Below, in pieces: positions 41,596 through 51,026 of a stretch of 64,000 nucleotides of DNA. A model generated the notes under the pieces. That model was not told where the DNA came from and made no database searches. It was given only the letters and a program-made list of their open reading frames with translations. Both the position numbers and the translations under genes were made by a program. This DNA is from Mesorhizobium sp. SARCC-RB16n (GTDB lineage Bacteria; Pseudomonadota; Alphaproteobacteria; Rhizobiales; Rhizobiaceae), in NCBI RefSeq assembly GCF_008520305.1, contig NZ_ML703301.1:1-64000 (forward strand), given 5' to 3'. How positions within the stretch are numbered: position 1 is the first letter of the stretch; each line of letters starts with the position of its first letter.

Positions 41596-43362
41596 TCATG
41601 CGACAGCTTCCCGGGCAGGCGAGCGGCGCTTTCCGCCGTTTCTGGAATCGGACTTGCGCTCAGAAAGTTTCGCAAGCAGAGCCGCCAATCCCATCGCATT
41701 GAGAACCCGTGTCCTTGGAACACCTCCCTTGCGGGCCATCTCGACCCCCCAATGCATGTGGTCGAGTTCGCGGATTGAATGAGCGTCCGGATTAATGCTG
41801 AAGATGCAGCCGTAGTCGAGTGCCTTCTGATGCCACCGCCAGTCGAGATCGAGCCGCCACGGATGCGCATTGATTTCGACAGCGACGCCATATTTCGCGC
41901 ACGCTCTGATGACCTTGTCGACGTCGACCTCATAGCCGGGACGACGCAACAACTGGCGGCCGGTCATGTGCCCGATGATTGTCGTGAGGGGATTGGCGAT
42001 TGCCTCAATGATACGGTCCGTCTGCTCTTTCTTGGGCAAGTTGAAGCGGCTGTGCACGCTCGCGACAACGAAATCGAACTGCTTCAAGACGTGGTCCGGA
42101 TAATCAAGCGAGCCATCGACCAGGATGTCTGCCTCGATGCCCTTCAGGATATGGAATTCTCCACCATACTTCTTGTTTAGCCGATCGGCTTCGCGGTGCT
42201 GTTCAGCAATCTCTCGCAACGTGAGCCCGCCCGCGTAGTGGGCCGACTGCGAATGGTCGGTGACACCATAGTACTCGAACCCACGCTTGCGGGTCGCTTC
42301 AGCCATTGCCTCGAGCGTGTCGGTGCCATCGGATGCAGTCGTGTGAGAATGCAGGATGCCACGCAGATCATCGTCCCGGACGAGAGGAGGTAACTGCTGG
42401 CTCGCTGCCCGCTCAATCTCGTCCCTGCCTTCGCGCAGTTCGGGTTCGATGAACTGTAGGTCCAACGCTTCGTAGATTTCCTTCTCTGTCGCTGCCGCGA
42501 TCAGCTTTCTCCCGTGGTAGAGCCCGTCGGGTTTGAGGGCGAACCCTCTCTCGGTCGCATACATCGTCAACTGCTCAAGATGGGCCGCCGATCCGGTTGC
42601 TTCGAGTAGGCTGGCGCCAAAGTGCTTCTTATCCGTGACGACAAGCTGGAGGGTGGACTGCTCGATTTCGGTCGGCTTCTTCCCCAGCGCTACCAGCGCG
42701 AGGTCGGCAACAAGTTCGCAACCGCGCCGGAAATCACCGGCAATTTCCACGCGCGAAAACTCTGGATGCTCTTGCTTCACGGAAATGACCGCATGCTCAA
42801 GGAGAGCCGCGGCCTTGTGCAGGTGTAGCTGTGTTTCGCCGCTTCGAGCGATAGCCAGGTTTTGCAGGATTTTTGTCTGAAGCGAAGCACCGAGGCCTTT
42901 GACTGGCCGGATGCGATCTGCCTTTGCCGAGGCTTCGAGCTCAGCCAACGAGTTCACGCCGAGCGCCTGATAAAGCTTCAGTATCTTGTCGGGCCGAAGC
43001 CCTGGTATGGCAAAAAGCTCCATCACACCCGCCGGGACCTCCTCGCGCAGTTCCTCAAGGCGTGGGTGCGTGCCCGTTTCATAGAGCTTGCGCACAATGT
43101 CTGCGATCGCGTCGCCGATCCCCGGGATTCTGGTGAGGGCGCCGGCGGCGATGATCCGGTCGAGCGGCTGCGACAACGCAGCCAGACTGTCGGCGGCGCG
43201 CAGATATGGGTCGGCTCGACCCCATCGCACCAGAAATTTGCTGGTTGCGCGTCTCTTCAACTTAGGAGCATCGCCGACGTGGAAATGCGATGGCGCATCA
43301 AGCGTCTCCATCTCCGCCCAAGTGATCGGCGCCGCGACCGGAGCGCCGCGCGACCATCTCAT
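41596..43362 (-). CDS. PolX-like protein with PHP domain, degenerate polymerase site
   Basis: Family X DNA polymerase fused to a PHP phosphoesterase. HhH elements TRIPGIGDAIADIV and VKGLGASLQTKIL come first. The nucleotidyltransferase palm follows but reads AGDFRRGCELVADLALV, where GS and the D-x-D catalytic pair of active PolX are GD and D-x-A, so polymerisation is doubtful. The PHP domain is intact (GILHSHTTASDGTDT, YYGVTDHS, VEINAHPWR, FSINPDAHS) and should give 3'-5' exonuclease activity. The first 50 residues (RGAPVAAPITWAEMETL) look like the end of a LigD polymerase domain in place of the usual N-terminus. Confidence 0.82.
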   Translation of the reverse strand: MRWSRGAPVAAPITWAEMETLDAPSHFHVGDAPKLKRRATSKFLVRWGRADPYLRAADSLAALSQPLDRIIAAGALTRIPGIGDAIADIVRKLYETGTHPRLEELREEVPAGVMELFAIPGLRPDKILKLYQALGVNSLAELEASAKADRIRPVKGLGASLQTKILQNLAIARSGETQLHLHKAAALLEHAVISVKQEHPEFSRVEIAGDFRRGCELVADLALVALGKKPTEIEQSTLQLVVTDKKHFGASLLEATGSAAHLEQLTMYATERGFALKPDGLYHGRKLIAAATEKEIYEALDLQFIEPELREGRDEIERAASQQLPPLVRDDDLRGILHSHTTASDGTDTLEAMAEATRKRGFEYYGVTDHSQSAHYAGGLTLREIAEQHREADRLNKKYGGEFHILKGIEADILVDGSLDYPDHVLKQFDFVVASVHSRFNLPKKEQTDRIIEAIANPLTTIIGHMTGRQLLRRPGYEVDVDKVIRACAKYGVAVEINAHPWRLDLDWRWHQKALDYGCIFSINPDAHSIRELDHMHWGVEMARKGGVPRTRVLNAMGLAALLAKLSERKSDSRNGGKRRSPAREAVA

Positions 43363-44011
43363 GGCGTCCAACGCGGGAGACCGCCGCATCATCGACCTCG
43401 CCGAAAGAGGTAGTCGTGCGTGGTTTACGGCTAGCTCCGCCGCCAAAAGCCATTCGAAATCCAAGGCCAATGATGGATAGGCTTGCGATCCGCTGCTGCC
43501 AGAGCCGTACGCGAGGCCGCTTCATTATCCACGCGCCAAGTGTGCCGGACGCCAAGGCGTAAGTTCCTAAGACCAAAACGCCCGTCATCTTCTGGGTCGC
43601 CCCTAGGAGCAAAAGCTGCAACGTTACTAAGTCCCCATGCGGATCGACAAACTGAGGCAGGAACGCGACCATAACGCCGATCGGCCAGGGGTTTACCAGA
43701 TTGGCAATCATGCCCTCCCGCGCGGCGGCGAGCGGTGTCACATCTTCCACCTGCCAGGCCGTCGTAGCGGATGAGGCGAACGCCAGCCGTAGTCCGAGCC
43801 AAACGAGATAGGCGGCTCCCGCCCATTGCAGGATTTTGAATGCGAGGTGGGATGCGCTCACGAGCGAGGAAACCCCCAACGCGATTAGCGGCAGTTGCAC
43901 CATCCCCGCGCCAACTGTCATGCCAAGAACCGTGAACAGCGCGGTCGCGCGCCCCTGTCCAATGACTCGCGCAAGCACCAAGATACTATCTGGCCCCGGT
44001 GGCATCTGCAT
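43298..44011 (-). CDS. LysE/RhtB-family exporter, damaged at both ends
   Basis: Amino-acid/homoserine lactone exporter type. PPGPDSILVLARVIGQG, FKILQWAGAAYLVWLGLRL and ANLVNPWPIGVMVAFLPQFVDPHG identify the family. Sequence for the first transmembrane helix (LIDPALWIAFFGTVIV) continues upstream to 44056 but has no ATG, GTG or TTG before a stop at 44066-44068. The usual end (GLGFRMAF) is followed by about 45 non-family residues that overlap the PolX-like gene in another frame. Likely a pseudogene created by recombination on both sides. Confidence 0.65.
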   Translation of the reverse strand: MQMPPGPDSILVLARVIGQGRATALFTVLGMTVGAGMVQLPLIALGVSSLVSASHLAFKILQWAGAAYLVWLGLRLAFASSATTAWQVEDVTPLAAAREGMIANLVNPWPIGVMVAFLPQFVDPHGDLVTLQLLLLGATQKMTGVLVLGTYALASGTLGAWIMKRPRVRLWQQRIASLSIIGLGFRMAFGGGASRKPRTTTSFGEVDDAAVSRVGRHEMVARRSGRGADHLGGDGDA

Positions 44012-44237
44012 TACGATGACCGTTCCAAAAAATGCTATCCAGAGGGCGGGATCGATGAGCTTTTCCTCTTACAATGCCTGGAGTAATCTCACGCTAGGCA
44101 TGTACGCTCCCTGCCGGGGTCCAAGCATCCTCGGCGGCTCGGTCGCCTTGAAATCCGCGAGCCGAAGTAGAGCAGCGCTCCTTATCCCGACCCATCAATC
44201 GTTGCGGCAGGTGGATGGCGCTGGCGCGAGGCCTGGA

Positions 44238-44252
44238 GGCAGAGGGGGGAGG
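44238..44252 (+). promoter_or_regulatory. Shared purine-rich leader motif (B)
   Basis: GGCAGAGGGGGGAGG lies 83 bases before the ParB-like ATG; equivalents stand 84 bases before DUF932 (36388) and 95 bases before the strawberry-notch gene (59465). The downstream part CCCGTCACGGAGAA also resembles CCCGTCGCGGAGAA before DUF932. Confidence 0.5.
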
Positions 44253-44320
44253 GGAGGGTTGCTGACGGGCTTGGAGGTTCGGGGAGAGGCCCCGGGCCGC
44301 CCGTCACGGAGAACCTGACC

Positions 44321-46462
44321 ATGGCAAAGAACGCCATTCAGAAGATCGCGATGAACGCCGCGGAGAACATTCCCTATGACAAGCTGGTGCTGTCGCAGAA
44401 GAATGTCCGGCGCATCAAGGACGGCTTGTCGATTGAGCAGCTTGCCGAAGACATCGGCCGGCGAAAGCTGATCCAGAGCCTGAACGTCCGCCCCGTACTC
44501 GACGGGGAGGGCGAGGAGACCGGCACGTTCGAAGTGCCCGCCGGCGGTCGGCGTTATCTCGCCCTTGGCATCCTCATCAAGCAGAAGCGACTGGCGAAGA
44601 ACGAGCCGATTCCCTGTGTCGTCAACCGCAGACAGGAGACCTCGGCCGAAGAAGACTCGCTTGCCGAAAACCTGCGCCGCGCCGACCTGCACCCGCTTGA
44701 CCAGTTCCGGGCCTTCAATACGCTCAGCGATCAGGGCCTCGATCCAGACGAGATCGGCGCCCGCTTCTTCGTATCGCCGGCGACGGTGAGGCAGCGCCTG
44801 CGGCTGGCATCGGTCTCCCCAAAACTGCTCGAGCTCTACGAGAAGGATGAAATCCGGCTCGAACAGATCATGGCGTTCTCGATCTCGGACGATCACGCGC
44901 GCCAGGAGCAGGTCTGGGAGCGGATCTCCGGCTCGCACTCGCAGGAAGCCTACTACATCAGGCGCCTGCTGACCGAGACCACGGTCCGGGCTGATGATCG
45001 CCGGGCCGTCTATGTCGGCGCGGAAGCTTATGAGGCGGCTGGCGGCGTCATCCTTCGCGACCTGTTCGAGCAGGATTCCGGCGGCTGGTTCCAGGATGCA
45101 GCACTTCTCGAGCAGCTGGTCTTCGACAGGCTGAAGGTTGATGCCGAGGCGATCCGCGCCGAAGGCTGGAAATGGGTCGAGGCGGCGATCAGCTTTCCCT
45201 ATGGCCACACCTCCGGCATGCGGCGCATTTATGCCGAGGCCCAGGAGCTCAGTGCCGAGGAGATCGAACGCTACGACGCGCTGAAGGCCGAATATGACAA
45301 GCTCGATGCGGACTATGCCGCGGCCGAGGACGCCGACGAGGCAATCGAGGCGAAGCTCGACCAGCTGGGGGCCGAGCTCGATGCGATCGACGATCGTCCT
45401 CAAAGCTACGACCCCGCTCAGAAGGCGATTGCCGGTGCGTTCGTGACGCTCGCTGCCAACGGCGAGCTCCAGGTCGAGGCCGGTTTCGTGCGGTCCGAAG
45501 ACGAGCCTCGCTCCGAGACGGACGACGTCGGTGAGGGCGAGGATGCCGAGGGCCAAGCCCGATCCAATGGTGACGACGATGGCGATACTGTTGTCGTCAA
45601 CGGCAAGCCGGTGAATGACAGTTCCGGCGATGACGGCGAGGAGGATGGCATCAAGCCGCTGCCAGATCGGCTCGTCTTCGACCTGACCGCACAGCGCACG
45701 CTTGCACTGCGCAACGCGCTCGCCGGTGACGTCGACATAGCCTTCCTCGCGGCACTCCACGCCGTTGTGCTGCAGGTATTCTATCGCTTCGCGCCGGACA
45801 CCTGCCTCGAAATCAGCCTGAAGAGCGGCAGCTTCTCCCAGGTCGACGGTCTTGCCGAGACGTCCTGGGCCAAGGAGATCGCCGAGCGCCACGAAACTTG
45901 GGACCGCGATTTGCCCGATGAGGCGGATGGCCTGTGGGACTTCCTTCTCGGCCTCGACGAGGCAAGCCGCAAGGCGCTGTTCGCGCATTGCGTCTCGTTG
46001 ACTCTCAACGCGGTGGTCGAACCCTGGAACAGAAGGGCGAAGGCGCTCGCGCATGCCGACGTGCTCGGCCGCTCGCTCCAGTTCGATATGGTAGACGCCG
46101 GCTGGACCCCCACGGTCGAGTTCCTCGGGCGCCTCACCAAGGCTCGGATCCTGCAGGCTGTCCGGGAAGCCCGTGGCGCGGACTCCGCGCAGCTGATCGA
46201 TAACATGAAGAAGGACATCATGGCCCGTGAAGCCGCCCGACTTCTCGAAGGATCGAACTGGCTGCCGGAGCCGCTTCGCCTCGACGTCGACGAAGTGGCT
46301 AGCGATGCTGGCGACGCCGTCGCCGGCGAGATGCCGGACGAGGCGGCGCTCGATGGCGATGCCGCTGAACTGCCGGCCTTTCTCGCCGACGCTGCGGATC
46401 CGTCCTCCGGCGAGCCGGTGACCGACGGCGACGAGACGGACCACCTCCAGGCCGCCCAATAA
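44321..46462 (+). CDS. ParB-like nuclease/partition domain protein
   Basis: A 713-residue plasmid protein with a ParB/Srx domain: LVLSQKNVRRIKDGLSIEQLAEDIG, then FEVPAGGRRYLAL and EEDSLAENLRRADLHPLDQFRAF, then an HTH (IGARFFVSPATVRQRLRLA). The rest is a family-specific helical region with a highly acidic segment near residue 400 (DDDGDTVVVNG region). It is not the RepB of this replicon, which lies at 17946, so a role in gene regulation or DNA transfer is more likely. Backbone gene of large rhizobial plasmids; followed by two ruined backbone genes. Confidence 0.88.
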   Translation: MAKNAIQKIAMNAAENIPYDKLVLSQKNVRRIKDGLSIEQLAEDIGRRKLIQSLNVRPVLDGEGEETGTFEVPAGGRRYLALGILIKQKRLAKNEPIPCVVNRRQETSAEEDSLAENLRRADLHPLDQFRAFNTLSDQGLDPDEIGARFFVSPATVRQRLRLASVSPKLLELYEKDEIRLEQIMAFSISDDHARQEQVWERISGSHSQEAYYIRRLLTETTVRADDRRAVYVGAEAYEAAGGVILRDLFEQDSGGWFQDAALLEQLVFDRLKVDAEAIRAEGWKWVEAAISFPYGHTSGMRRIYAEAQELSAEEIERYDALKAEYDKLDADYAAAEDADEAIEAKLDQLGAELDAIDDRPQSYDPAQKAIAGAFVTLAANGELQVEAGFVRSEDEPRSETDDVGEGEDAEGQARSNGDDDGDTVVVNGKPVNDSSGDDGEEDGIKPLPDRLVFDLTAQRTLALRNALAGDVDIAFLAALHAVVLQVFYRFAPDTCLEISLKSGSFSQVDGLAETSWAKEIAERHETWDRDLPDEADGLWDFLLGLDEASRKALFAHCVSLTLNAVVEPWNRRAKALAHADVLGRSLQFDMVDAGWTPTVEFLGRLTKARILQAVREARGADSAQLIDNMKKDIMAREAARLLEGSNWLPEPLRLDVDEVASDAGDAVAGEMPDEAALDGDAAELPAFLADAADPSSGEPVTDGDETDHLQAAQ

Positions 46463-46536
46463 TCGGCCCTCCCGTTCCGCTCCGGGCCCGGCACATCAGC
46501 CGGGCTCATTCTGTTTTCCAAGATGGAGAGATTCGC

Positions 46537-47009
46537 ATGTCCGCACATATCCTCTATCGAATCCGCCCCTTTGGGGAGCGTCATTCGCTACTCGGACGGC
46601 GCGGCGAAACCCCCGTCGCGCTTCACCAAAAAGCTCGCCGCCTGGGAGAGCCGCAACGGCGTCGGCCGTCTGGTCAAGAAGGAACCGCCGCGAACGCGCA
46701 CGACCTACTCCTCGCCCGCGTACTTCGCCCTGCATGAGGGTGATTTCGGGCAGGGCGGCATCATCGTCGTCTCGGTCAGACGCACCTGGTCCGCCGGGAG
46801 CGACTTGCGGTTCGAAATCGTCGAGCGCCCCAAAATCGGGTGGTCCGCGTGCTGCAGGCCCTCGGCGACAGCCCGGAGCTTCTGCATCTGTCCGAAAGCT
46901 CCGAGGCGGCCGAGCACTGGCTTGCCGCTCCTACGGCCGCGCCTATCTCAAGGAGGTCTCCGCCGACGAGGTCGGCGCCGACGTCATCGAGGGGCGCGCG
47001 GCCACCTGA
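46537..47009 (+). pseudogene. Frameshifted plasmid backbone hypothetical gene
   Basis: Continuous protein-like sequence is spread over several frames: MSAHI at the ATG 46537, then ESAPLGSVIRYSDGAAKPPSRF and YFALHEGDFGQGGIIVVSVRRTW, then MVRVLQALGDSPELLHL near 46840, then SYGRAYLKEVSADEVGADVIEG to a stop at 47007-47009. At least three indels. No family name known; the gene seems to be a companion of the ParB-like gene. Confidence 0.72.
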
Positions 47010-47090
47010 TCGTTTTACCGCATACACCAACCGAGGACGGGCCAGGGGTCGCGAGCGATCGCCGGGCCTGTTTCGTTTCATGAGATCGAC

Positions 47091-47470
47091 ATGTTCGACT
47101 GGAACAGAAGTTGCTCCTATGACGAGCAGCAGAAGAGACGTTTTCACACGACAGGTCGTTCAAAGCTGAAGAAACTTGCCGCCGAACTTGCGCTTCCACC
47201 GGGCAGCTATGATCTGCGCTCAAACAAGGCGGGCATAGCCGTCTCCGGTGAAATTACGCTGCATATCACGGCTTTTGCGACCTCACGGATCGGCAATTTC
47301 CAGAGCCCGTGGAGCATCACGGCAAGCGCACAGTGCTGGTCGATCGCGGTCGCCCCGGGACGATCCTGAAGCAGCTCGAGGACCTGTCGGACGACGAGAT
47401 CGACAGCGGCTTGCCGACAATACGCGCACGCGCCAAGAGGAGAAGGGGGAACGATAGGGACCCCTCGTAA
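47091..47470 (+). pseudogene. Chimeric remnant of two plasmid genes
   Basis: The first 50 codons (MFDWNRSCSYDEQQ, LPPGSYDLRSNKAGIAVSGEITLH) look like the start of one conserved plasmid gene. Around 47260 another frame takes over with CDLTDRQFPEPVEHHGKRTV, GRPGTILKQLEDLSDDEIDSG and RARAKRRRG, the end of a different gene, stopping at 47468-47470. A deletion joined them out of frame. Confidence 0.6.
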
Positions 47471-47537
47471 CAGCGCACCTGTGAAGAGCGCTCACCTTTG
47501 CCGCCGGCCTGATGAAGATTGACGGCGTAGGTTTTGA

Positions 47538-47870
47538 TTACTTCAGGTGACCGGAATTGCGAAGCTTTGCTAGCAGGATCAGTGCAGTCCCGTGATACTT
47601 CGCTCGCACATGCTCGCTCAACGGAGACGATTCCCAAGTAGCTAAGGTCGCCACAAAAGTTGATGCGTCGCCGTTCACCGAGGCGCATCTTAGGTGGCCG
47701 CTCTTCTCGAGCACGACTATCGCCACATCCGCTTCACCATACCCTATTGCGGCCATTCGCTGAATGTAGGTGTCACCGTCTACGCGGACATCGAACAAGA
47801 CATATCCCGCAGTTTTCTCCGCGGCTGAAGTTCGTCGGTCAGGGGATTGTAACGATGCAGCTAAGTGCAA
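47538..47870 (-). CDS. Hypothetical protein
   Basis: A 110-residue frame with a plausible core, VLFDVRVDGDTYIQRMAAIGYGEADVAIVVLEKSGHLRC, in the style of small rhizobial hypothetical proteins. The N-terminal 20 residues may not belong. No family recognised; could be a remnant. Confidence 0.4.
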   Translation of the reverse strand: MHLAASLQSPDRRTSAAEKTAGYVLFDVRVDGDTYIQRMAAIGYGEADVAIVVLEKSGHLRCASVNGDASTFVATLATWESSPLSEHVRAKYHGTALILLAKLRNSGHLK

Positions 47871-48045
47871 AGGCCGTCGTGCAGACCGATCTGGAAGTGC
47901 CTCGCGGCTAGAGGAGTGATCCCGCTGCTTCTTCCAGGCCTTGATATTTTTCAGAAGTCCAGCCGGCCTCGCGAAGTTGATGTCCGTCGAGAGGGTAACG
48001 AGATCAATCGGTGGGTCTCACCACCTGGACCTAGCGCGCGGAGTG

Positions 48046-48396
48046 TCAGATCGCTGCAGTAAATTGAATTTCGACGCGGATTTCAGGCAGCGCGAACGTC
48101 GCTCCCACCGTGGCACGCGCCGGTGGCTCCGCGCCGTCGAGCCATTTCACCCAAGCCTTGTTCATCGCGTCAAAGTCCTCGACGTCCCGCAACCAGATCT
48201 GCGCGAGCAGCAGCTTCGATCTGTCCGCACCGACGCTGCGCAGAAGAGCATCCGCTTTTTCCAGGATCTGCTGCGTCTGGTCGGCCGTGTCGGTGTTCTT
48301 ATCGTCGGCCGTTAGGCCCGAGAGATAAACCGTTCCGTTGTGAACGACGATCCGGCTAAGCCGCTCGTTTTTCTCGAATCGTTCAATCTTTGCCAT
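48046..48396 (-). CDS. RidA family reactive intermediate deaminase
   Basis: Hydrolyses reactive enamine/imine intermediates released by amino-acid oxidases and PLP enzymes, a cytosolic trimer. Family blocks are VVHNGTVYLSGLTADD, TQQILEKADALLRSVGADRSKLLLAQIWLRD and PPARATVGATFALPEIRVEIQ with the conserved Arg that binds the substrate carboxylate and the Glu of EIQ. Length is 116 residues. Same strand as and 70 bp downstream of the FAD oxidoreductase, so it likely clears its imine product. Confidence 0.92.
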   Translation of the reverse strand: MAKIERFEKNERLSRIVVHNGTVYLSGLTADDKNTDTADQTQQILEKADALLRSVGADRSKLLLAQIWLRDVEDFDAMNKAWVKWLDGAEPPARATVGATFALPEIRVEIQFTAAI

Positions 48397-48466
48397 GGAG
48401 CAGGATCCTAAATGTCATGGATGGAAACGCAGACCGCACGATCGCGCTGACTTGCGTATAGTGAGG

Positions 48467-49603
48467 TCAGGCGTGCGCAACGCCGGAGCGTTGTGCGTTC
48501 GCCTGGAAGAACCGCTGCGGGCGGAACGTCTCCATCTCCTCGTGGATCTTCCCGCGCACGACCTCGTCCGCCACCACCCTGCCCAGCTGCGGGCCGATCG
48601 TCACGCCACTGTGCGTCACCGCCATATAGTGGCCAGGGATGTCAGGCATTGGGCCGGCGCAGGTGTAACCATCCCCCGGGAACGGTCGGACAGTTGTGCG
48701 GATGGCTTCCACGCCTGCGGAATGGAGCGAAGGCAGGACCTTGCTCGCCGCTTCCAATAATGTTGCCGCTTCATCGCCGGTAAGGCTAAGCGTTTCCGGC
48801 TTCTTGAGCGTCAGGTCCACCGAGACCTTGTGGATCATGATACGACCCGCGCCGTCGGGACGAATATCCAGATCGTCCGCATGCAGCTGGCTTCGTAGCG
48901 TCAACGCCACTGGAGGAGTAAAGGCGAGCACGCCGATCGTCGAGGAAAGCGGGATGCCTTGGGCATCACCGAGCTTCTGGCTGGACCAACCGCCCGTGCA
49001 GTTCACTACCGCATCGGCAGCATATCGCTCGCCGTTTGCCGTGCGAACTGCCTTGGCGCGGCCACCCTCGGTTTCGATCTCCGTCACGCGTGAACTGACG
49101 TTTACCTGTGTACCCCAGCGCTCCTTCGCCGCTCGCAAAAGCCAGGCCGAATAAAGGACCGGATCAACCCAGCCTTCTTCCGGGTAATACGAGATAGGTC
49201 CGTCACCCACGGCAGATACGTCAATATCGGGCTCCATCTCGGCGACGAGCTTCTTGTCGATCCACTCCACGCCGTAGCCCCATTCCTTCATCTGTCGGTA
49301 GTTTTCGAAATAGTCGTCCATGGCCTCCGGAGCCGTCCGCCAATCGAAACTGCCGGTCTGGGTGAACCAGGGAGCGGCGCCGAAGTCGCGCTTGAGCTCT
49401 AGGTGGGCGCGCATACCCGCGACGTTCAGATCGAAATACGGCCGCGGCCGTTTGGTCGTCGCATTTGTCCAGGCAAAGCTTACCGCCGAAGTGCCACCCG
49501 CAATCCTTCCGGCCTCCAGCACGACGACATTCGCGCCTGCCTTGGCGCATTCATAAGCGGCAGAGCTGCCGACGATGCCGGAACCGATGACGACGACGCG
49601 CAT
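48467..49603 (-). CDS. FAD-dependent amino-acid oxidoreductase (DAO family)
   Basis: D-amino acid dehydrogenase-like enzyme oxidising an amino acid or opine-like amine to an imine. The FAD-binding Rossmann loop VVVIGSGIVGSSAAYECAKAGANVVVLEAG opens the protein, and the C-terminal FAD block GPMPDIPGHYMAVTHSGVTIGPQLG closes it. Length is 378 residues from the ATG at 49603, preceded by GGAGG. The very long frame to 50845 is antisense to the cyclodeaminase gene and not real. Partner of RidA downstream; divergent from the cyclodeaminase/aminotransferase pair. Confidence 0.9.
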   Translation of the reverse strand: MRVVVIGSGIVGSSAAYECAKAGANVVVLEAGRIAGGTSAVSFAWTNATTKRPRPYFDLNVAGMRAHLELKRDFGAAPWFTQTGSFDWRTAPEAMDDYFENYRQMKEWGYGVEWIDKKLVAEMEPDIDVSAVGDGPISYYPEEGWVDPVLYSAWLLRAAKERWGTQVNVSSRVTEIETEGGRAKAVRTANGERYAADAVVNCTGGWSSQKLGDAQGIPLSSTIGVLAFTPPVALTLRSQLHADDLDIRPDGAGRIMIHKVSVDLTLKKPETLSLTGDEAATLLEAASKVLPSLHSAGVEAIRTTVRPFPGDGYTCAGPMPDIPGHYMAVTHSGVTIGPQLGRVVADEVVRGKIHEEMETFRPQRFFQANAQRSGVAHA

Positions 49604-50020
49604 ATAAAAACCTCCAATGAATTCGTATTGCTCACGCCAATCGCTGTGTTGATATTGGCGAGCTAAAATCCTCCATGCCGCCGTTTGCAGAGCGACAACC
49701 GGGATGGATATGCGTTCTGACACTGCCAGATGCGGCGATAATACTTTTGCGTTGGCGGATACATTACGGCTTTGAACAAGCGCGGCATCCGATGTTGCGT
49801 GAAAACATTGCAACGAGGGGGCAATCGCGGTCAATTGAACTCGCCGCTGCCGTTGATGGCCAAAAGTTATGAACCGCACTCGCTTCGATGCGGTGCATGA
49901 TCGGACGTGGGCAACTTCTCGTCCGAAGTTATGAAATCCGTGGTCATCGGCGTGCTGAGGCAATGCTAGGCTTTTCAACGTCTGGTGCACACGGGGTCGT
50001 CGAATGGAAGAGACTGCAAG
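49604..50020. other. Divergent promoter region of the catabolic island
   Basis: 417 bases between the oxidoreductase and the cyclodeaminase starts. Locally AT-rich near 49600-49690, where promoters in both directions are expected and where the LysR regulator (52253) may bind. No gene is supported. Confidence 0.45.
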
Positions 50021-51022
50021 GTGAATGCCGAGACGAAGTTCCTCCTGATCGACAAGAACGTGATCCGGCAGGCCTTGGCGCTGCCCCAGGCGCTTGAGGC
50101 GACCGAAGCGGCGCTGATCAAGACTTCCAGCGGCGTAGCCCGCCAGCAGATCAGGCGCACGCTCGAGCTTCCGGGGGCGGCGGGAAGCTGCCTGTCTTTG
50201 ATGTACGCGGCCTTGGACGACCGGCCGCTGTTCGGGGCGAAGGTGCTGTCGGTATTTCCTGACAATTTTGCACACGGGTTCGCTTCGCACCGCGGCGGTG
50301 TGTTCCTGTTCAACAAGGATCACGGGCGCCCTGTTGCCCTGATCGACGGAGGAGAACTCACGGCATGGCGGACAGCCGCGGCCAGTGCTGTCGCCACTAG
50401 GACGCTTTCGCGCCCCGACAGCTCCACACTGACCGTGTTCGGCTATGGTGAGCAGGCGCGCCGGCACGTCGAAGCGATCGCTCATGTGCGTCCAGTCCGC
50501 GTGATCCACGTCTGGGGTCGTGATTTTGCAAAGGCACAGCGCTTCGCCGAGGATATTTCGACATCCGGCTTCGAGGCGCAGGCGCATCACGACGCTGCCG
50601 AAGCCGTTCGCGAAGCTGACATCATCTGCACAACGACATCTTCCCAAGAGCCGGTGCTGTTTGGCGAATGGTTGCCGCAAGGCGTCCACATCAATGCCGT
50701 CGGGGCAAGCGTGGCTGCATGCCGCGAGATCGACTTTGAATGCGTGCGCAGATCGCGGATCTGGGTGGACTACCTGCCCATGGCGCTCTCCGCCGCGGGA
50801 GAGTTGATCGAGGCGATCGAGAGCGGCAAGATCGGCCGCGACCATATTCGCGGCGAAATCGGCGAGGTCCTCGCCGGCACACAGCCTGGCCGTACAAGCG
50901 AGGCAGACATCACCCTTTATCGATCTCTTGGCGTTCCCGCCCAGGACATCGAACTCGCCAATCTTGTCTATGCCTTGGCCCGAGATTCGGGGCTCGGAAC
51001 GTCAATCGATTTCAGGTTGTGA
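50021..51022 (+). CDS. Ornithine cyclodeaminase/mu-crystallin family protein
   Basis: NAD(P)-dependent enzyme of the OCD family: ornithine cyclodeaminase, alanine dehydrogenase or a ketimine reductase. A Rossmann region is centred on LTVFGYGEQARRHVEAIAHVRPV, with an active-site-like AWRTAAASAVATRTLSRPDS before it and HINAVGASVAACREID after it. Length is 333 residues from the GTG at 50021, which has GGAAGAG in front. The aminotransferase starts 4 bases after its stop, so both are co-translated. The substrate is uncertain; imines from the adjacent oxidase are candidates. Confidence 0.88.
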   Translation: MNAETKFLLIDKNVIRQALALPQALEATEAALIKTSSGVARQQIRRTLELPGAAGSCLSLMYAALDDRPLFGAKVLSVFPDNFAHGFASHRGGVFLFNKDHGRPVALIDGGELTAWRTAAASAVATRTLSRPDSSTLTVFGYGEQARRHVEAIAHVRPVRVIHVWGRDFAKAQRFAEDISTSGFEAQAHHDAAEAVREADIICTTTSSQEPVLFGEWLPQGVHINAVGASVAACREIDFECVRRSRIWVDYLPMALSAAGELIEAIESGKIGRDHIRGEIGEVLAGTQPGRTSEADITLYRSLGVPAQDIELANLVYALARDSGLGTSIDFRL

Positions 51023-51026
51023 TGCC

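Noticed and set aside
44195-46459. A 754-codon minus-strand frame opposite the ParB-like gene
   Set aside because: It mirrors the ParB-like gene, has no domain of its own and is explained by GC-rich codon bias.
48467-50845. A 792-codon open frame on the minus strand covering the oxidoreductase and beyond
   Set aside because: Only the part from the ATG at 49603 is family sequence. The upstream half is antisense to the cyclodeaminase gene, whose motifs are clear.
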